DNA of 47,225 bases from Kangiellaceae bacterium. Its GTDB lineage: Bacteria; Pseudomonadota; Gammaproteobacteria; Enterobacterales; Kangiellaceae. The stretch lies in NCBI GenBank assembly GCA_013373015.1, contig JABXIQ010000054.1:1-47225 (forward strand). The letters run 5' to 3'. This document shows positions 36,119 through 45,694 of the stretch, piece after piece (positions within the stretch are counted from its first letter, which is position 1; each line of letters begins with the position of its first letter). The position numbers and the translations under genes were made by a program. The notes beneath the pieces were generated by a model. That model saw only the letters and a list, made by a program, of their open reading frames with translations. It was not told where the DNA came from and did no database searches.

Positions 36119-37498
36119 TTAAATCGTAGCTTTTACAGGTTGTTCATTATTCTGTTGACCAATCCCTACCCTATTCCATTTTTGCCATTGCAGTGACTCT
36201 TGTTTCATCAGCTTTTTTAGGCTTTGCACCAGTGCTTTAAATTCAACAAAGTCAATAAAATATAATAATAACCATGCTATTGGGGCAACAAAAAGTAGGC
36301 TCTTATGATGTTGTGATTTTGAGTCCATCAAAATCTGCATACTGACTAAACTGGTTGAAATAATAATCATCGAAGCTAGAGCAAAATAATCTTGATAAAC
36401 AATGCTATAACCGTAGAAAAGTGTGAGCACGAGCCCTTGTAGCATCAATAAAATTTCTGAGTAAACAGCCAGTGGTAAAATAAACCAAGACAAGTAACGA
36501 TTGTGTTGGTTATTGCTACTCATAAATAATTCGCGATGTCTAAAATAAGATAAAATTCTGCCGTATTTCCAACGTAATCGTTGTTTACTTAAACCAGCCA
36601 AATCACTAGGTCCTTCGGTGAAAATCACTGCGTCGTGGGCGTAACGTGTTTGGTAACCGTGACCTAAAATACGCATCGACATTTCGATATCTTCGGTAAT
36701 AAGTTTTTCATCAAAGCCGCGCAAGTTATCAAGCACTTCTTTACGGTAAGCTGCGGCCGCGCCACCAATGATATGCACGGCATTAAAGTAGGCGTCAGAT
36801 CGCTTAAAGAAAAATCCGCATACGTATTCGAGTTGTTGGATTAACTCAATAGGCTTTTTATTATTAGCGATAATGACATTGCCAGCTACTGCACCAACAT
36901 TTTTAGTGGTAAAGCGCTGTACAAACTTTGTTAGAGCATCAGCATCCATAATGCAGTCTGCATCAACGGTTACAATGATTTCACCCGTGGCAATTTCTAA
37001 TGCTTTGTTTAACGCTCGTGCTTTACCACCATTGTCTAGGCTCAAGTATTTTATTGAAGCCGAATAATTAGCTTGTTGTTGATCAATAAATTCGGTCACT
37101 AACTGATGAGTATTATCGGTAGAACCGTCATTGATCACTATTAGTTCAAAGTTAGAATAATGTGACTCTAAAACAGAAATCATCGTTTTAATGATACCGA
37201 CCTCTTCATTCCAAGCAGGAAGCAGAACGCTGACTTTTGGTTTTGCACCGCCATTAAATGTTTGGTTTTCAGGCAAATAGTTATAGCCTAAAGCGGCCAA
37301 TAGCTGAACCACCAGTTTGGTTAGCAAAGGTACGATCAATATGAATAATAAAAAACGCCCACTATGTTGAAATGAGTTATCTCCACCCTGCCCAAAGATT
37401 GAAAGCACAAAAATGCTTAAAGTTATTAGGTAAAGGAAAGTAAAAAGAGATTTTTTGTTGTGAACGATGTTTTTTAAGGTGTTTATCAATAAACGCAT
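36119..37498 (-). CDS. Family 2 glycosyltransferase (PgaC/IcaA-like, membrane)
   Basis: 459 residues. Two N-terminal helices (about 17-36 and 48-70), a GT2 catalytic domain with VSVLLPAWNEE (89-99), INDGSTDNT, the donor DAD at 179-181, TED at 268-270 and QRLRW at 306-310, then three or four C-terminal membrane helices. The D, DxD, TED, QxxRW set is that of processive enzymes such as PgaC and hyaluronan synthase, so it may make an extracellular polysaccharide of N-acetylglucosamine type or extend a lipid-linked sugar. The chemistry is an inference. No PgaA/B/D homologues are adjacent, which argues against a complete PNAG operon. Start region has no strong ribosome site. Function uncertain beyond family. 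Confidence 0.85.
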   Translation of the reverse strand: MRLLINTLKNIVHNKKSLFTFLYLITLSIFVLSIFGQGGDNSFQHSGRFLLFILIVPLLTKLVVQLLAALGYNYLPENQTFNGGAKPKVSVLLPAWNEEVGIIKTMISVLESHYSNFELIVINDGSTDNTHQLVTEFIDQQQANYSASIKYLSLDNGGKARALNKALEIATGEIIVTVDADCIMDADALTKFVQRFTTKNVGAVAGNVIIANNKKPIELIQQLEYVCGFFFKRSDAYFNAVHIIGGAAAAYRKEVLDNLRGFDEKLITEDIEMSMRILGHGYQTRYAHDAVIFTEGPSDLAGLSKQRLRWKYGRILSYFRHRELFMSSNNQHNRYLSWFILPLAVYSEILLMLQGLVLTLFYGYSIVYQDYFALASMIIISTSLVSMQILMDSKSQHHKSLLFVAPIAWLLLYFIDFVEFKALVQSLKKLMKQESLQWQKWNRVGIGQQNNEQPVKATI

Positions 37499-37673
37499 AA
37501 TTTAATCTTATGTCTGCAAAAAAGGTCTTTACAGGCGAAATTTGCGCGATTATTACACAAAAACGTTATAGTGCAACAAATAAGTTTGATGTGATTCACA
37601 GTTAATGGTTTGGGATGTGTGAAGATGTGATTGGTTTAGGATTTACACTAGAATTAACACAATTTTATAAAAA

Positions 37674-37698
37674 AAGCCTATAGCAAAACTATAGGCTT
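37674..37698 (-). terminator. Terminator of the ypfJ gene
   Basis: AAGCCTATAG (37674-37683), loop CAAAA, CTATAGGCTT (37689-37698). The T-run lies on the minus strand (A-run at 37668-37675), matching the minus-strand ypfJ. Confidence 0.9.
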
Positions 37699-37725
37699 GA
37701 AAGGTGTTTTAGAGTGGATAGGAGA

Positions 37726-38574
37726 TTAAATTCCAGTATCGCACTGATTAACATCACCCGATTGAGCGCCTTTTTTAAACCATTGCATACGCTGCTCAGA
37801 AGTACCGTGAGTAAAATTTTCTTTTCTAGGTGGTATGCCTGCTTTTTTCATAATGGCATCATCCCCCACCGCTGCGGCTGCTTTAATGGCTTCTTCTAAA
37901 TCTCCAGATTCTAAGAAACGAGTTCTTTGTTGAGTGTGATTAGCCCACACACCCGCTAAGCAGTCAGCTTGTAGCTCCATACGAACTTGTAAGTCGTTAG
38001 CTTGGGCTTTACTGCCTGCTCGTGCTTGCATTTGACGAACTTTGTTAGAGGTGCCTGTAATGGTTTGAATATGGTGGCCAACTTCGTGCGCTAATACATA
38101 AGCCACAGCAAAGTCGCCCGATGCGCCCATACGCTGTAATTCATTTAAGAAGCTTAAATCAAGATAGATCTTTTGATCGCCAGGGCAGTAAAACGGTCCT
38201 GATGCTGCTTGGCCTGTACCACAAGCCGTTGGAGTCATGCCTGAGTAAAGAACTAAAGTAGGTTGTTTGTAACGACCACCAGCACTTTGAAATACTTTAT
38301 CCCAAGTCACTTCAGTATCACGTAAGACAACCGAAACGAAGTCGGTTACTCGTTGTTCTTCAGGAGATGGGGTATAGGGCCCTTCTTCAACCTGAGCTTG
38401 TCCTTGTTGGTTTTGTAATACGCCACCAATCACCTGCATGGGATCTTGCTTGAATACAAAAATAGCAATCAACGCCATGATGATGCCCATAATCCCTACA
38501 CCTGCGCCACGTTTCACGCGTTGTCCGCGACGATCCTCAATATTAGAGCTTTTTTCTCTACCTTCCCATTTCAT
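37726..38574 (-). CDS. ypfJ: YpfJ-family neutral zinc metallopeptidase
   Basis: 282 residues. A short cytoplasmic basic N-terminus with WEGREKSSNIEDRRG and one membrane helix (about 24-41) precede a periplasmic domain. The zinc motif is HEVGHH at 163-168 after AVAYVLA. The downstream ELQADCLAGVWAN supplies the third ligand. Pfam family of putative neutral zinc metallopeptidases; the substrate is unknown. Monocistronic, with a terminator downstream and 185 bp to the upstream gene. Confidence 0.92.
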   Translation of the reverse strand: MKWEGREKSSNIEDRRGQRVKRGAGVGIMGIIMALIAIFVFKQDPMQVIGGVLQNQQGQAQVEEGPYTPSPEEQRVTDFVSVVLRDTEVTWDKVFQSAGGRYKQPTLVLYSGMTPTACGTGQAASGPFYCPGDQKIYLDLSFLNELQRMGASGDFAVAYVLAHEVGHHIQTITGTSNKVRQMQARAGSKAQANDLQVRMELQADCLAGVWANHTQQRTRFLESGDLEEAIKAAAAVGDDAIMKKAGIPPRKENFTHGTSEQRMQWFKKGAQSGDVNQCDTGI

Positions 38575-38708
38575 AAATATTTTCCCAATTAATAACCAAA
38601 GTAAGTCTTTTCGCTAGAGCAAAACAGATTGACTAAGAATATGATAAATATTGGCTTAAAAGCAAGGAGATGGTGCAAAGCCTTAATAAAGATTACAAAA
38701 TCATAAAA

Positions 38709-38732
38709 AAACCACCTTGAGTAAGGTGGTTT
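38709..38732 (-). terminator. Terminator of the 38760-40055 gene
   Basis: AAACCACCTT (38709-38718), loop GAGT, AAGGTGGTTT (38723-38732), with the T-run on the minus strand. Confidence 0.88.
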
Positions 38733-38759
38733 AGAATATTTGCTTAGAAGCTAATAAGG

Positions 38760-40055
38760 TTATTGATTAGGAGATTCTTCTTCGCCCTCTTCGCTAGGAA
38801 TTATGTATTCACGACGAATTTTCAAATTTCGAATATCCGAAATAGAAAACGGCATTTGTACATAGTTTCCTGCTGACAAAGCAGTATTCACGCGAGCGGT
38901 ATTACCAGATACCGAAACAATATTGCCTTTGTAGTCTTTGCCTCGATATCTAAAGTAAGCATCGTAACCGACATACTTTCCAATACTAGCTTTATCCGTT
39001 GCTTGTAAGGTTAGGCCTTGAACGGTTTTGAGAGTTTCCTTGATTTCAGATACTTCATCCAGCATCGGAAGTTGCGATGGATCGGGACGATTACCCAATA
39101 GTTGCCCTACTTCTTTATCGTTGATCGCAACATTTAAGTTTAAGCGACTGATTAATAGTTGTGGCGACATCGTCATTAACTGCATAGCATCTAAAGCATT
39201 ATCAGGGAAGCTAGAAAGCTTGATGCTGTGCGGATTATTCACATAATCAGTATATTTTGAGTAAAAATCTTCGCTTAAATAAATGTCATTGTTATACAGA
39301 AGATGTTGCAAATAAGCTAAATGGCGTTCTGCGTATTGAGAGGCCTCAAGTTCAACTTGTTGCGCGCAAAAGTCATTAAGTTTATTTACAAAACCATCGT
39401 TAATCATTTCTAAGGAGATGCTTTTTAGCTTAGGATTTGGTGCTAAAAAATTGAGGTTATCCATCAGGAAATCCATCTTGAAACTGCCGTAATCAGGCGC
39501 CGTCACATACATATTCCAGTTGGCTTGGTTAATATGTTTGTCATAAGCGACCTTGGTTTCTAAATCCATAGCAACCTGACTATAACCTAGATCAACATAC
39601 TCACTCATGGCTAACGTTTGTTTATTGCCACAACCAGCAAACTGCATTTGAGTAAATAAATCTGGTTGGCTAGCAAAATTATCATTTGCGTCTAGATCTA
39701 AGCTGATAGGAAACTTAAAACCTTTGATTTTGGCACCAATTTCAGAAGGCATTTCATCAAACTGTTTGGTTTCGATACTACGAACCAGCTTAAATGATTC
39801 GGGTAGGCTACCTGCTCCAATGTGTAACTCGTCAATGGTTGCTTCGGTGCTAGTGCCAGGGAAAGTAATTTTAATGTTTTTGGTGACAGACTTGCCGTCA
39901 AGACTGACGTAAGTTGAGTCGTAACTGGCTGAGGTCATCATGCTCAGTTGTTGGAACACGCCATCAACAGCTTGTTTGTTTTTATACCAGATGTATCCGT
40001 ATGCTAACGCCGCCGCTATGATGAGAAAAATAAATAATCGAATGAAGAGTTTCAC
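38760..40055 (-). CDS. Unrecognised inner-membrane-anchored periplasmic protein
   Basis: 431 residues. One N-terminal membrane helix (LFIRLFIFLIIAAALAYGYIWY) is followed by a large soluble part, presumably periplasmic. No family recognised. Repeated beta-rich segments (VSLDGKSVTKNIKITFPGTS, ELHIGAG, WNMYVTAPDYGSFKMDFLM) are loosely reminiscent of AsmA/DUF945-like proteins. A C-terminal module (about 365-420: KYVGYDAYFRYRGKDYKGNI, TALSAGNYVQMPF) looks like a separate SH3-like fold. I prefer GTG 40055 because AAGGAG (minus strand, 40062-40067) sits 6 bases before it; the longer GTG start at 40070 overlaps this ribosome site. The tail is acidic (EEGEEESPNQ). Confidence 0.7.
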   Translation of the reverse strand: MKLFIRLFIFLIIAAALAYGYIWYKNKQAVDGVFQQLSMMTSASYDSTYVSLDGKSVTKNIKITFPGTSTEATIDELHIGAGSLPESFKLVRSIETKQFDEMPSEIGAKIKGFKFPISLDLDANDNFASQPDLFTQMQFAGCGNKQTLAMSEYVDLGYSQVAMDLETKVAYDKHINQANWNMYVTAPDYGSFKMDFLMDNLNFLAPNPKLKSISLEMINDGFVNKLNDFCAQQVELEASQYAERHLAYLQHLLYNNDIYLSEDFYSKYTDYVNNPHSIKLSSFPDNALDAMQLMTMSPQLLISRLNLNVAINDKEVGQLLGNRPDPSQLPMLDEVSEIKETLKTVQGLTLQATDKASIGKYVGYDAYFRYRGKDYKGNIVSVSGNTARVNTALSAGNYVQMPFSISDIRNLKIRREYIIPSEEGEEESPNQ

Positions 40056-40107
40056 ACATATCTCCTTCACATTTTTTGTTCATTGTCGTTTGCTCATTAT
40101 GATGTTG

Positions 40108-40827
40108 TTAGGCGAGCAAAATAATAGTTAAGTTATAAGTCATATGACACAGTATAGGATTAAGTAACGACTGACTTTTGAAACGAATCGTTGCTAAAAC
40201 AATAGCTAAGAGAGTGATTGCCACAGAAGCTACCCAGTAATCATAGTATTCTAGTAGATGAAATGCCATAAAAATCACCGAGGAAACGATAGTTGCAATA
40301 AAAAATCCATAACGATGATGATAACCATCGAAGATCAAACCGCGAAATAGATATTCTTCAAAAAAAGGCGCAAATAGAATAACTGAAACATAGACTAAAA
40401 CTACAGCCAGCGTTTCACCCTGCATGATGGTTTGAACAGTGGTTTCCATCCCTTCTGGAGGGGTAACAATGCTGGTGGCTTGATTAACCAGTAATGCTAG
40501 AACAACTCCTGTGCCAACACTTATCATTAGCCATAGAGGTGTGCTTTTAAGTTGAGGAATAAAAACTTGTCGAAAATAGTTTTTGCTGGCGCGCATGATC
40601 AATGGATAGGTCAAAAGTAATCCAAAGAATATAGATAATGCTAAAGGTAGGGGCTGTAAACTGTTGTCTAAACCATAGCCTAAAGCGAACAAGCTAATCG
40701 ATAGCGTGATTACAGAAAAAGCACTGAGTAGTATTAAGGTGGCAACAGCCAATAATAAACTATGCTTATCTAAACCTTGTAATGGGTTTACTGAGGAAGA
40801 CTCATGTACTGATGGTTCTGTTGTCAT
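40108..40827 (-). CDS. CPBP/CAAX-type intramembrane protease
   Basis: 239 residues with six to seven membrane helices. The CPBP motifs are FEEYLFRG (EE at 157-158, R162) and the FMAFH histidine at 190. This family includes Rce1-like and bacteriocin-immunity-like proteins; in bacteria the substrate is mostly unknown. The N-terminal 20 residues are polar. It lies 52 bp upstream of the anchored unknown protein in the same direction, so the two may be cotranscribed. Confidence 0.85.
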   Translation of the reverse strand: MTTEPSVHESSSVNPLQGLDKHSLLLAVATLILLSAFSVITLSISLFALGYGLDNSLQPLPLALSIFFGLLLTYPLIMRASKNYFRQVFIPQLKSTPLWLMISVGTGVVLALLVNQATSIVTPPEGMETTVQTIMQGETLAVVLVYVSVILFAPFFEEYLFRGLIFDGYHHRYGFFIATIVSSVIFMAFHLLEYYDYWVASVAITLLAIVLATIRFKSQSLLNPILCHMTYNLTIILLA

Positions 40828-41065
40828 AATATAAGACTGAGTGCAGATTAGGTTAAATTCGTTATATAATGTGTAACTTATTGATTTTAGGTTTTCTTAT
40901 ACGAGAAAGATAGCGAAAAAGCGGCGAAATGGTGTGATATTTGTTCAAAAGTTAAACAAATGTAGGTATGATCGCGCTCCTTTTTCTAAATCTCATTGCA
41001 AATATGAAGGTTATGTAATGGGATCTTTATACACAACTAGCACAAAACTGCGGTAATAAAGTGAT

Positions 41066-42952
41066 ATGCGGTATCCAGAAGAGTATTCAGTAATTGTTAT
41101 TGGTGGAGGCCATGCCGGCACAGAAGCGGCATTGGCTGCTGCGCGTATGGGTGTTAAAACCTTATTGTTGACGCATAACATTGAAACCCTTGGCCAAATG
41201 TCTTGCAATCCCGCAATTGGTGGTATCGGTAAAGGCCATTTGGTGAAAGAAATCGATGCGCTAGGTGGTGCAATGGCTAAGGCTATTGATTTGGGTGGTA
41301 TTCAGTTCCGCACCTTAAATGCCAGTAAAGGCCCAGCCGTTCGTGCCACGCGCGCGCAAGCTGATCGAGCTTTGTATAAAGCTGCTATTCGTGAAACCTT
41401 AGAAAACCAAGCTAATTTGCAGATATTCCAAAATGCTGTAGTCGATCTGATAGTAGAGCAAGATAAGGTAGTTGGCGTTAAAACTCAGATGGGTTTAGAT
41501 TTTTATGCGCCAACAGTCGTGTTAACGGTGGGTACTTTCCTTGGTGGTCAAATCCACATAGGTTTGCAAAATCATTCGGGCGGACGTGCTGGTGATCCAC
41601 CATCGATTGCTTTAGCGCAACGTTTGCGTGAACTACCTTTTAGGGTTGATCGTCTGAAAACAGGAACACCACCGCGCATTGATGCTAAAACTATTGATTT
41701 TAGTGTGATGGAAGAGCAGCCAGGCGATAATCCCGTACCAACTTTTTCTTTTATGGGCAAGGCTTTGCAGCACCCACAGCAGATCAGCTGCTGGATAACC
41801 CATACTAATGAGCAAACTCACGACATTATTCGCGGTGGTTTAGATCGCTCACCAATGTATTCTGGAGTTATTGAAGGTGTGGGCCCGCGTTACTGCCCTT
41901 CTATTGAAGATAAAATTGTGCGTTTTGCCGATAAAGACAATCACCAGATCTTTGTTGAGCCTGAGGGTTTAAATACCCATGAGGTTTATCCGAATGGTAT
42001 TTCGACTAGCTTGCCGTTTGATGTGCAAATGAATTTAGTTCGTTCAATTCGTGGTTTTGAAAACGCGCATATCACTCGCCCAGGCTACGCCATCGAGTAT
42101 GACTTCTTTGATCCTCGCGATCTTAAAGCGTCGCTAGAAACAAAATTTATACACGGCTTATTCTTTGCTGGACAAATTAATGGCACAACCGGTTATGAAG
42201 AGGCCGGTGCGCAGGGATTAATTGCTGGCATGAATGCTGCCCTGCAAGCACAGGGTAAAGAAGCTTGGACACCGCGTCGCGATGAAGCCTATATAGGTGT
42301 GTTGATTGATGATTTGATCACACGCGGTACTCAAGAGCCGTATCGTATGTTTACTTCGCGTGCCGAATACCGTTTGATTTTGCGTGAAGATAACGCTGAT
42401 TTACGTTTGACCGAAAAAGGTCGCGAGTTGGGCTTGATTGATAATGATCGTTGGACGGCTTTCAATGAGAAGCGTGAAGCGATTGCTCAAGAATCACAGC
42501 GGATCGCTGAATTGGTAGTGCAGCCTGATAGCGAAGCGGGCAAAATCCTTAACGCAACTTTAGAAAAGCCTTTAAGCCGCGCTTATAAAGCTCAAGAATT
42601 GTTGCGTCGCCCAGATGTGGATTATCAGCAATTAATGCAACTTCCTGAGCTGGGCCCTGCTGTGGATAACCCAAAAGTGGCTGAACAAGTTGAAATTCAA
42701 GTGAAGTATTCAGGTTATATCGATCGTCAAAAAGATGAGATCGAGCGTAATCTACGTAATGAAAATACCGCACTGCCGACGGATTTGGACTATGAACAAG
42801 TCAAAGGCTTATCCAATGAAGTGGTCCAAAAATTGAAAAACATTAAGCCAGAAACCATTGGCCAAGCCAGTCGTATTTCTGGAGTCACGCCTGCGGCAAT
42901 CTCTTTGTTGTTGGTGTATTTGAAGAAAAGAAAACATTTAAAAACAGCATAA
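41066..42952 (+). CDS. mnmG: tRNA uridine-5-carboxymethylaminomethyl(34) synthesis enzyme MnmG (GidA)
   Basis: 628 residues (E. coli 629). FAD-binding [10 protein letters not shown] at 13-22, [22 protein letters not shown] with the family motif nearby, RTGTPPRI-like [13 protein letters not shown], and the C-terminal helical domain that binds MnmE and tRNA (EARISGVTP-like [21 protein letters not shown]). Forms the MnmEG complex for tRNA wobble modification. A 238-bp upstream gap separates it from the divergent CPBP gene; a -10-like TATGAT is at 40967-40972. Confidence 0.97.
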   Translation: MRYPEEYSVIVIGGGHAGTEAALAAARMGVKTLLLTHNIETLGQMSCNPAIGGIGKGHLVKEIDALGGAMAKAIDLGGIQFRTLNASKGPAVRATRAQADRALYKAAIRETLENQANLQIFQNAVVDLIVEQDKVVGVKTQMGLDFYAPTVVLTVGTFLGGQIHIGLQNHSGGRAGDPPSIALAQRLRELPFRVDRLKTGTPPRIDAKTIDFSVMEEQPGDNPVPTFSFMGKALQHPQQISCWITHTNEQTHDIIRGGLDRSPMYSGVIEGVGPRYCPSIEDKIVRFADKDNHQIFVEPEGLNTHEVYPNGISTSLPFDVQMNLVRSIRGFENAHITRPGYAIEYDFFDPRDLKASLETKFIHGLFFAGQINGTTGYEEAGAQGLIAGMNAALQAQGKEAWTPRRDEAYIGVLIDDLITRGTQEPYRMFTSRAEYRLILREDNADLRLTEKGRELGLIDNDRWTAFNEKREAIAQESQRIAELVVQPDSEAGKILNATLEKPLSRAYKAQELLRRPDVDYQQLMQLPELGPAVDNPKVAEQVEIQVKYSGYIDRQKDEIERNLRNENTALPTDLDYEQVKGLSNEVVQKLKNIKPETIGQASRISGVTPAAISLLLVYLKKRKHLKTA

Positions 42953-42964
42953 AGAGGGATAAAT

Positions 42965-43078
42965 ATGGAGCCAGCTATCATGGCAGCCATTATCGGTGGT
43001 TTAGTGGCAGTATTTGCATCAGTGTTTGTGATTTTCGCTCTAGCTAAAAAGAAAAAAGACGACGATAACGAAAAATAA
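42965..43078 (+). CDS. 37-residue single-pass membrane microprotein
   Basis: MEPAIMAAIIGGLVAVFASV then FVIFALAKKKKDDDNEK. One glycine/alanine-rich helix (about 5-27) is followed by a lysine block and then an acidic block, giving a cytoplasmic tail. AGAGGGA lies 5 bases before the ATG, and the stop is one base before the rsmG start, so it is translationally nested in the mnmG-rsmG operon. I do not recognise a family. Size, ribosome site and tight packing support it as real. Confidence 0.7.
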   Translation: MEPAIMAAIIGGLVAVFASVFVIFALAKKKKDDDNEK

Positions 43079-43079
43079 G

Positions 43080-43721
43080 ATGGATCCAAAAAGTATTTCT
43101 CAGCAAGATCAATTAGTTACCAAGTCAAAGGCTTTAGGTGTTGAGTTATCGAATACTCAAGCTGAACAGCTTTTATCTTACTTATCATCGCTGTTAAAGT
43201 GGAACAAAGCCTTTAATTTAACCGCTATTACCAACCCCGAACAGGCTCTACATCTACATTTGCTAGATTCAATAGCTGTTTCTCCAGCTATCCAGAGCTA
43301 TGATAGTCTGCTTGATGTAGGAACAGGTGGCGGTTTGCCCGGAATACCACTAGCTATTTTGAACCCACAAAAAGAATTTAGCTTGCTGGATACCAACAGT
43401 AAAAAGACCCGTTTTTTGAAGCAGGTCAGCTATGAGTTGGGTTTGAAAAATGTCACTGTGATCAACAAAAGGGTACAAGACTTTAGCCATCAATCAGGGT
43501 ATGCTTGCATTCTTTCACGAGCTTTTGCATCGTTGCAGGACATGGTGCAGTGGACCGAGCATCTGCTTGCAGAAGAAGGTCATTGGCTTGCAATGAAAGG
43601 TCAGTACCCACAGCAAGAGTTAGATGAGTTGAGTTCCGATATCGCTTTAGTGGATTCAAAGCAAGTGACAGTGCCCGATGTAGATGCGGAAAGGTATTTC
43701 ATCTATTTAACAAAGCATTAG
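43080..43721 (+). CDS. rsmG: 16S rRNA (guanine(527)-N(7))-methyltransferase RsmG
   Basis: 213 residues (E. coli GidB 207). SAM motif DVGTGGGLPGIP at 79-90, preceded by LLKWNKAFNLTAI and HLLDS, followed by ILSRAFASLQDMVQW and the substrate region AMKGQ. Methylates G527 of 16S rRNA. Start ATG is one base after the microprotein stop, so reinitiation is likely. mnmG-rsmG-parAB order is canonical. Confidence 0.96.
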   Translation: MDPKSISQQDQLVTKSKALGVELSNTQAEQLLSYLSSLLKWNKAFNLTAITNPEQALHLHLLDSIAVSPAIQSYDSLLDVGTGGGLPGIPLAILNPQKEFSLLDTNSKKTRFLKQVSYELGLKNVTVINKRVQDFSHQSGYACILSRAFASLQDMVQWTEHLLAEEGHWLAMKGQYPQQELDELSSDIALVDSKQVTVPDVDAERYFIYLTKH

Positions 43722-43807
43722 GCTAATTAGTGGCTTGAAAGTATTACAAGATTGAAATTAAGCAAAAAACAAATAAAAACAAACGGTTAAGAGGTTAAAG
43801 GTAACTA

Positions 43808-44605
43808 GTGGCTTACGATTCGCAAAACCATAGCGCTCACGCAAGAGTGATTGCCATAACCAACCAAAAAGGTGGCGTTGGCAAAACCACAACCAGTGTT
43901 AATTTAGCGGCTTCTTTAGCTCAAGAAGGTCAGCGAGTATTGTTGATTGATCTTGACCCGCAAGGTAATGCGACTATGGGCTCTGGGGTGGAAAAGAATG
44001 ATCTTGAGCTGTCGGTTTATGATTCTTTGATGGAGCCGAGCGAAACCAAGAGCCATGTGGTGGTTTCAGAAGTGGCAGGTTTTGATTTATTGCCTTCGAA
44101 TGCTGATTTAACCGCTGCCGAAGTACATTTGCTGGAGCTGACTGATAAAGAGCAGCGTTTAGCGCAAGCGATTGAAAAAGTTAATCTTTATTATGATTAT
44201 GTGTTGATCGACTGTCCGCCTTCTTTGAATATGCTGACTTTGAATGCTTTAGTAGCTTCTGATTCGGTGATCATTCCGATGCAGTGTGAATATTATGCGT
44301 TGGAAGGCTTATCGGCCTTATTGAACACCATTAGCCAAGTACAAGAGCACATCAATCCACGCTTGGAAATCGAAGGCATTTTGCGCACCATGTATGATCC
44401 GCGTAATCGCTTGTCATTAGAGGTTTCACGTCAATTGTTTAATCATTTCGCGGATAAGGTGTATCGCACTGTAATTCCAAGAAATGTGCGCTTGGCCGAA
44501 GCACCAAGTCATGGTATTCCCGTATTATTTCATGATCGTACCTCAACAGGGGCTAAAGCTTATTTGGCTTTGGCTGGCGAGATCATTAGACGCAAGCATG
44601 CCTAA
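43808..44605 (+). CDS. parA: Chromosome partitioning ATPase ParA (Soj)
   Basis: 265 residues. Deviant Walker A KGGVGKTT at 21-28, then LLIDLDPQGNATMGSG, DYVLIDCPPSLNMLTLNAL and MQCEYYALEGLSALL. GTG start; the ribosome site is weak. With ParB and the two parS sites in recF (about 18 kb away) it segregates the origin region. The 59-bp gap to parB indicates one operon. Confidence 0.96.
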   Translation: MAYDSQNHSAHARVIAITNQKGGVGKTTTSVNLAASLAQEGQRVLLIDLDPQGNATMGSGVEKNDLELSVYDSLMEPSETKSHVVVSEVAGFDLLPSNADLTAAEVHLLELTDKEQRLAQAIEKVNLYYDYVLIDCPPSLNMLTLNALVASDSVIIPMQCEYYALEGLSALLNTISQVQEHINPRLEIEGILRTMYDPRNRLSLEVSRQLFNHFADKVYRTVIPRNVRLAEAPSHGIPVLFHDRTSTGAKAYLALAGEIIRRKHA

Positions 44606-44664
44606 GCGGTAGCACAAGCAAAAAAGCGAAAGAGAAATAAAAGAGTTAGCAAGAGGAAGATTGA

Positions 44665-45555
44665 ATGAGTAAGGCTGGATTGGGTAAAGGATTAGAGGCG
44701 CTGTTGGGTGGTGCTAGCAAAGGAAAGAAGAGCGAAAAAACCTCTAGCAATAATGATATTGCGACAAAAGAAAGTAATTTGCGCGATATGCCTATCGAGT
44801 TTTTGCAACCAGGTGTTTATCAGCCTCGTCGAGTGATGACTGAAGATGGTTTGGATGAGCTGGCAGAGTCCATTAAAGCCCAAGGTATGATCCAGCCAAT
44901 AGTGATCCGTTCCGTTGGTAAAGATAAATACGAGATTATTGCGGGTGAGCGTCGTTGGCGTGCGGCGCAACGCGCGGGTTTACATCAGGTTCCGGTGATT
45001 ATTAAAGATGTTCCGGATGAAGCTGCTATTGCGATGGCGTTGATTGAAAATATTCAGCGCGAAGATTTAAATGCGATGGAGGAAGCTTTCGCCCTACATC
45101 GCTTAATGGAAGAGTTCAATTTAACCCAACAGCAAACCGCCGATGCGGTGGGTAAAAGTCGCACAACTGTAACTAACTTATTGAGATTATTACAGTTATC
45201 AGAACATTGTAAAACCTTGTTGGAGCGTGGCGATCTAGATATGGGACATGCTCGTGCTTTATTATCATTAGAGCCTGCCAAACAAACGGATACAGCGAAA
45301 TTGGTGGTGGCAAAAGGTTTAACGGTTCGAGAGACCGAAAAGTTAGTGCGTAATATTAATGAGCCTAAGCCGAAAGCGAAAAAAGAGGAGAAGGATCACC
45401 ATATTAGCGTTCTTGAACAGCAGTTAGCAGAGAAGATCGGTGCTAATGTTGAGATCAAGCATGGCATTAAAGGTAAAGGAAGTATGGTTATTAATTACCA
45501 TAGCCTTGATGAGTTGGACGGCATACTACAACATTTAGGGATTAATCAAGATTAA
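44665..45555 (+). CDS. parB: Chromosome partitioning protein ParB (Spo0J)
   Basis: 296 residues. Starts KAGLGKGLEALLGG, then the ParB/Sulfiredoxin domain with GERRWRAAQRAG (the CTP-binding box II) and ENIQREDLNAMEEA, a helix-turn-helix TQQQTADAVGKSRTTVTNLLRLL and the DMGHARALL segment. A C-terminal dimerisation domain ends the protein. Binds parS and spreads as a CTP-dependent clamp. Cognate sites at 25199 and 25832. Confidence 0.97.
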   Translation: MSKAGLGKGLEALLGGASKGKKSEKTSSNNDIATKESNLRDMPIEFLQPGVYQPRRVMTEDGLDELAESIKAQGMIQPIVIRSVGKDKYEIIAGERRWRAAQRAGLHQVPVIIKDVPDEAAIAMALIENIQREDLNAMEEAFALHRLMEEFNLTQQQTADAVGKSRTTVTNLLRLLQLSEHCKTLLERGDLDMGHARALLSLEPAKQTDTAKLVVAKGLTVRETEKLVRNINEPKPKAKKEEKDHHISVLEQQLAEKIGANVEIKHGIKGKGSMVINYHSLDELDGILQHLGINQD

Positions 45556-45640
45556 AACACAATTTATAGGGTCATAAATAAAACTAATCTAAAATTGACC
45601 ATATATTAGTAAAAAAAAGACTTTTGTGACGGTGGTTTGG

Positions 45641-45669
45641 TTGATAAAAGACAAGTAAATCTTTATACT
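45641..45669 (+). promoter_or_regulatory. Promoter of the atp operon
   Basis: -35 TTGATA (45641-45646), exactly 17-bp spacer, -10 TATACT (45664-45669). Start of transcription near 45676, about 20 bp before the first atpI start. Confidence 0.8.
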
Positions 45670-45694
45670 TGCCGCCCGAATAAGTGGTGAACCT

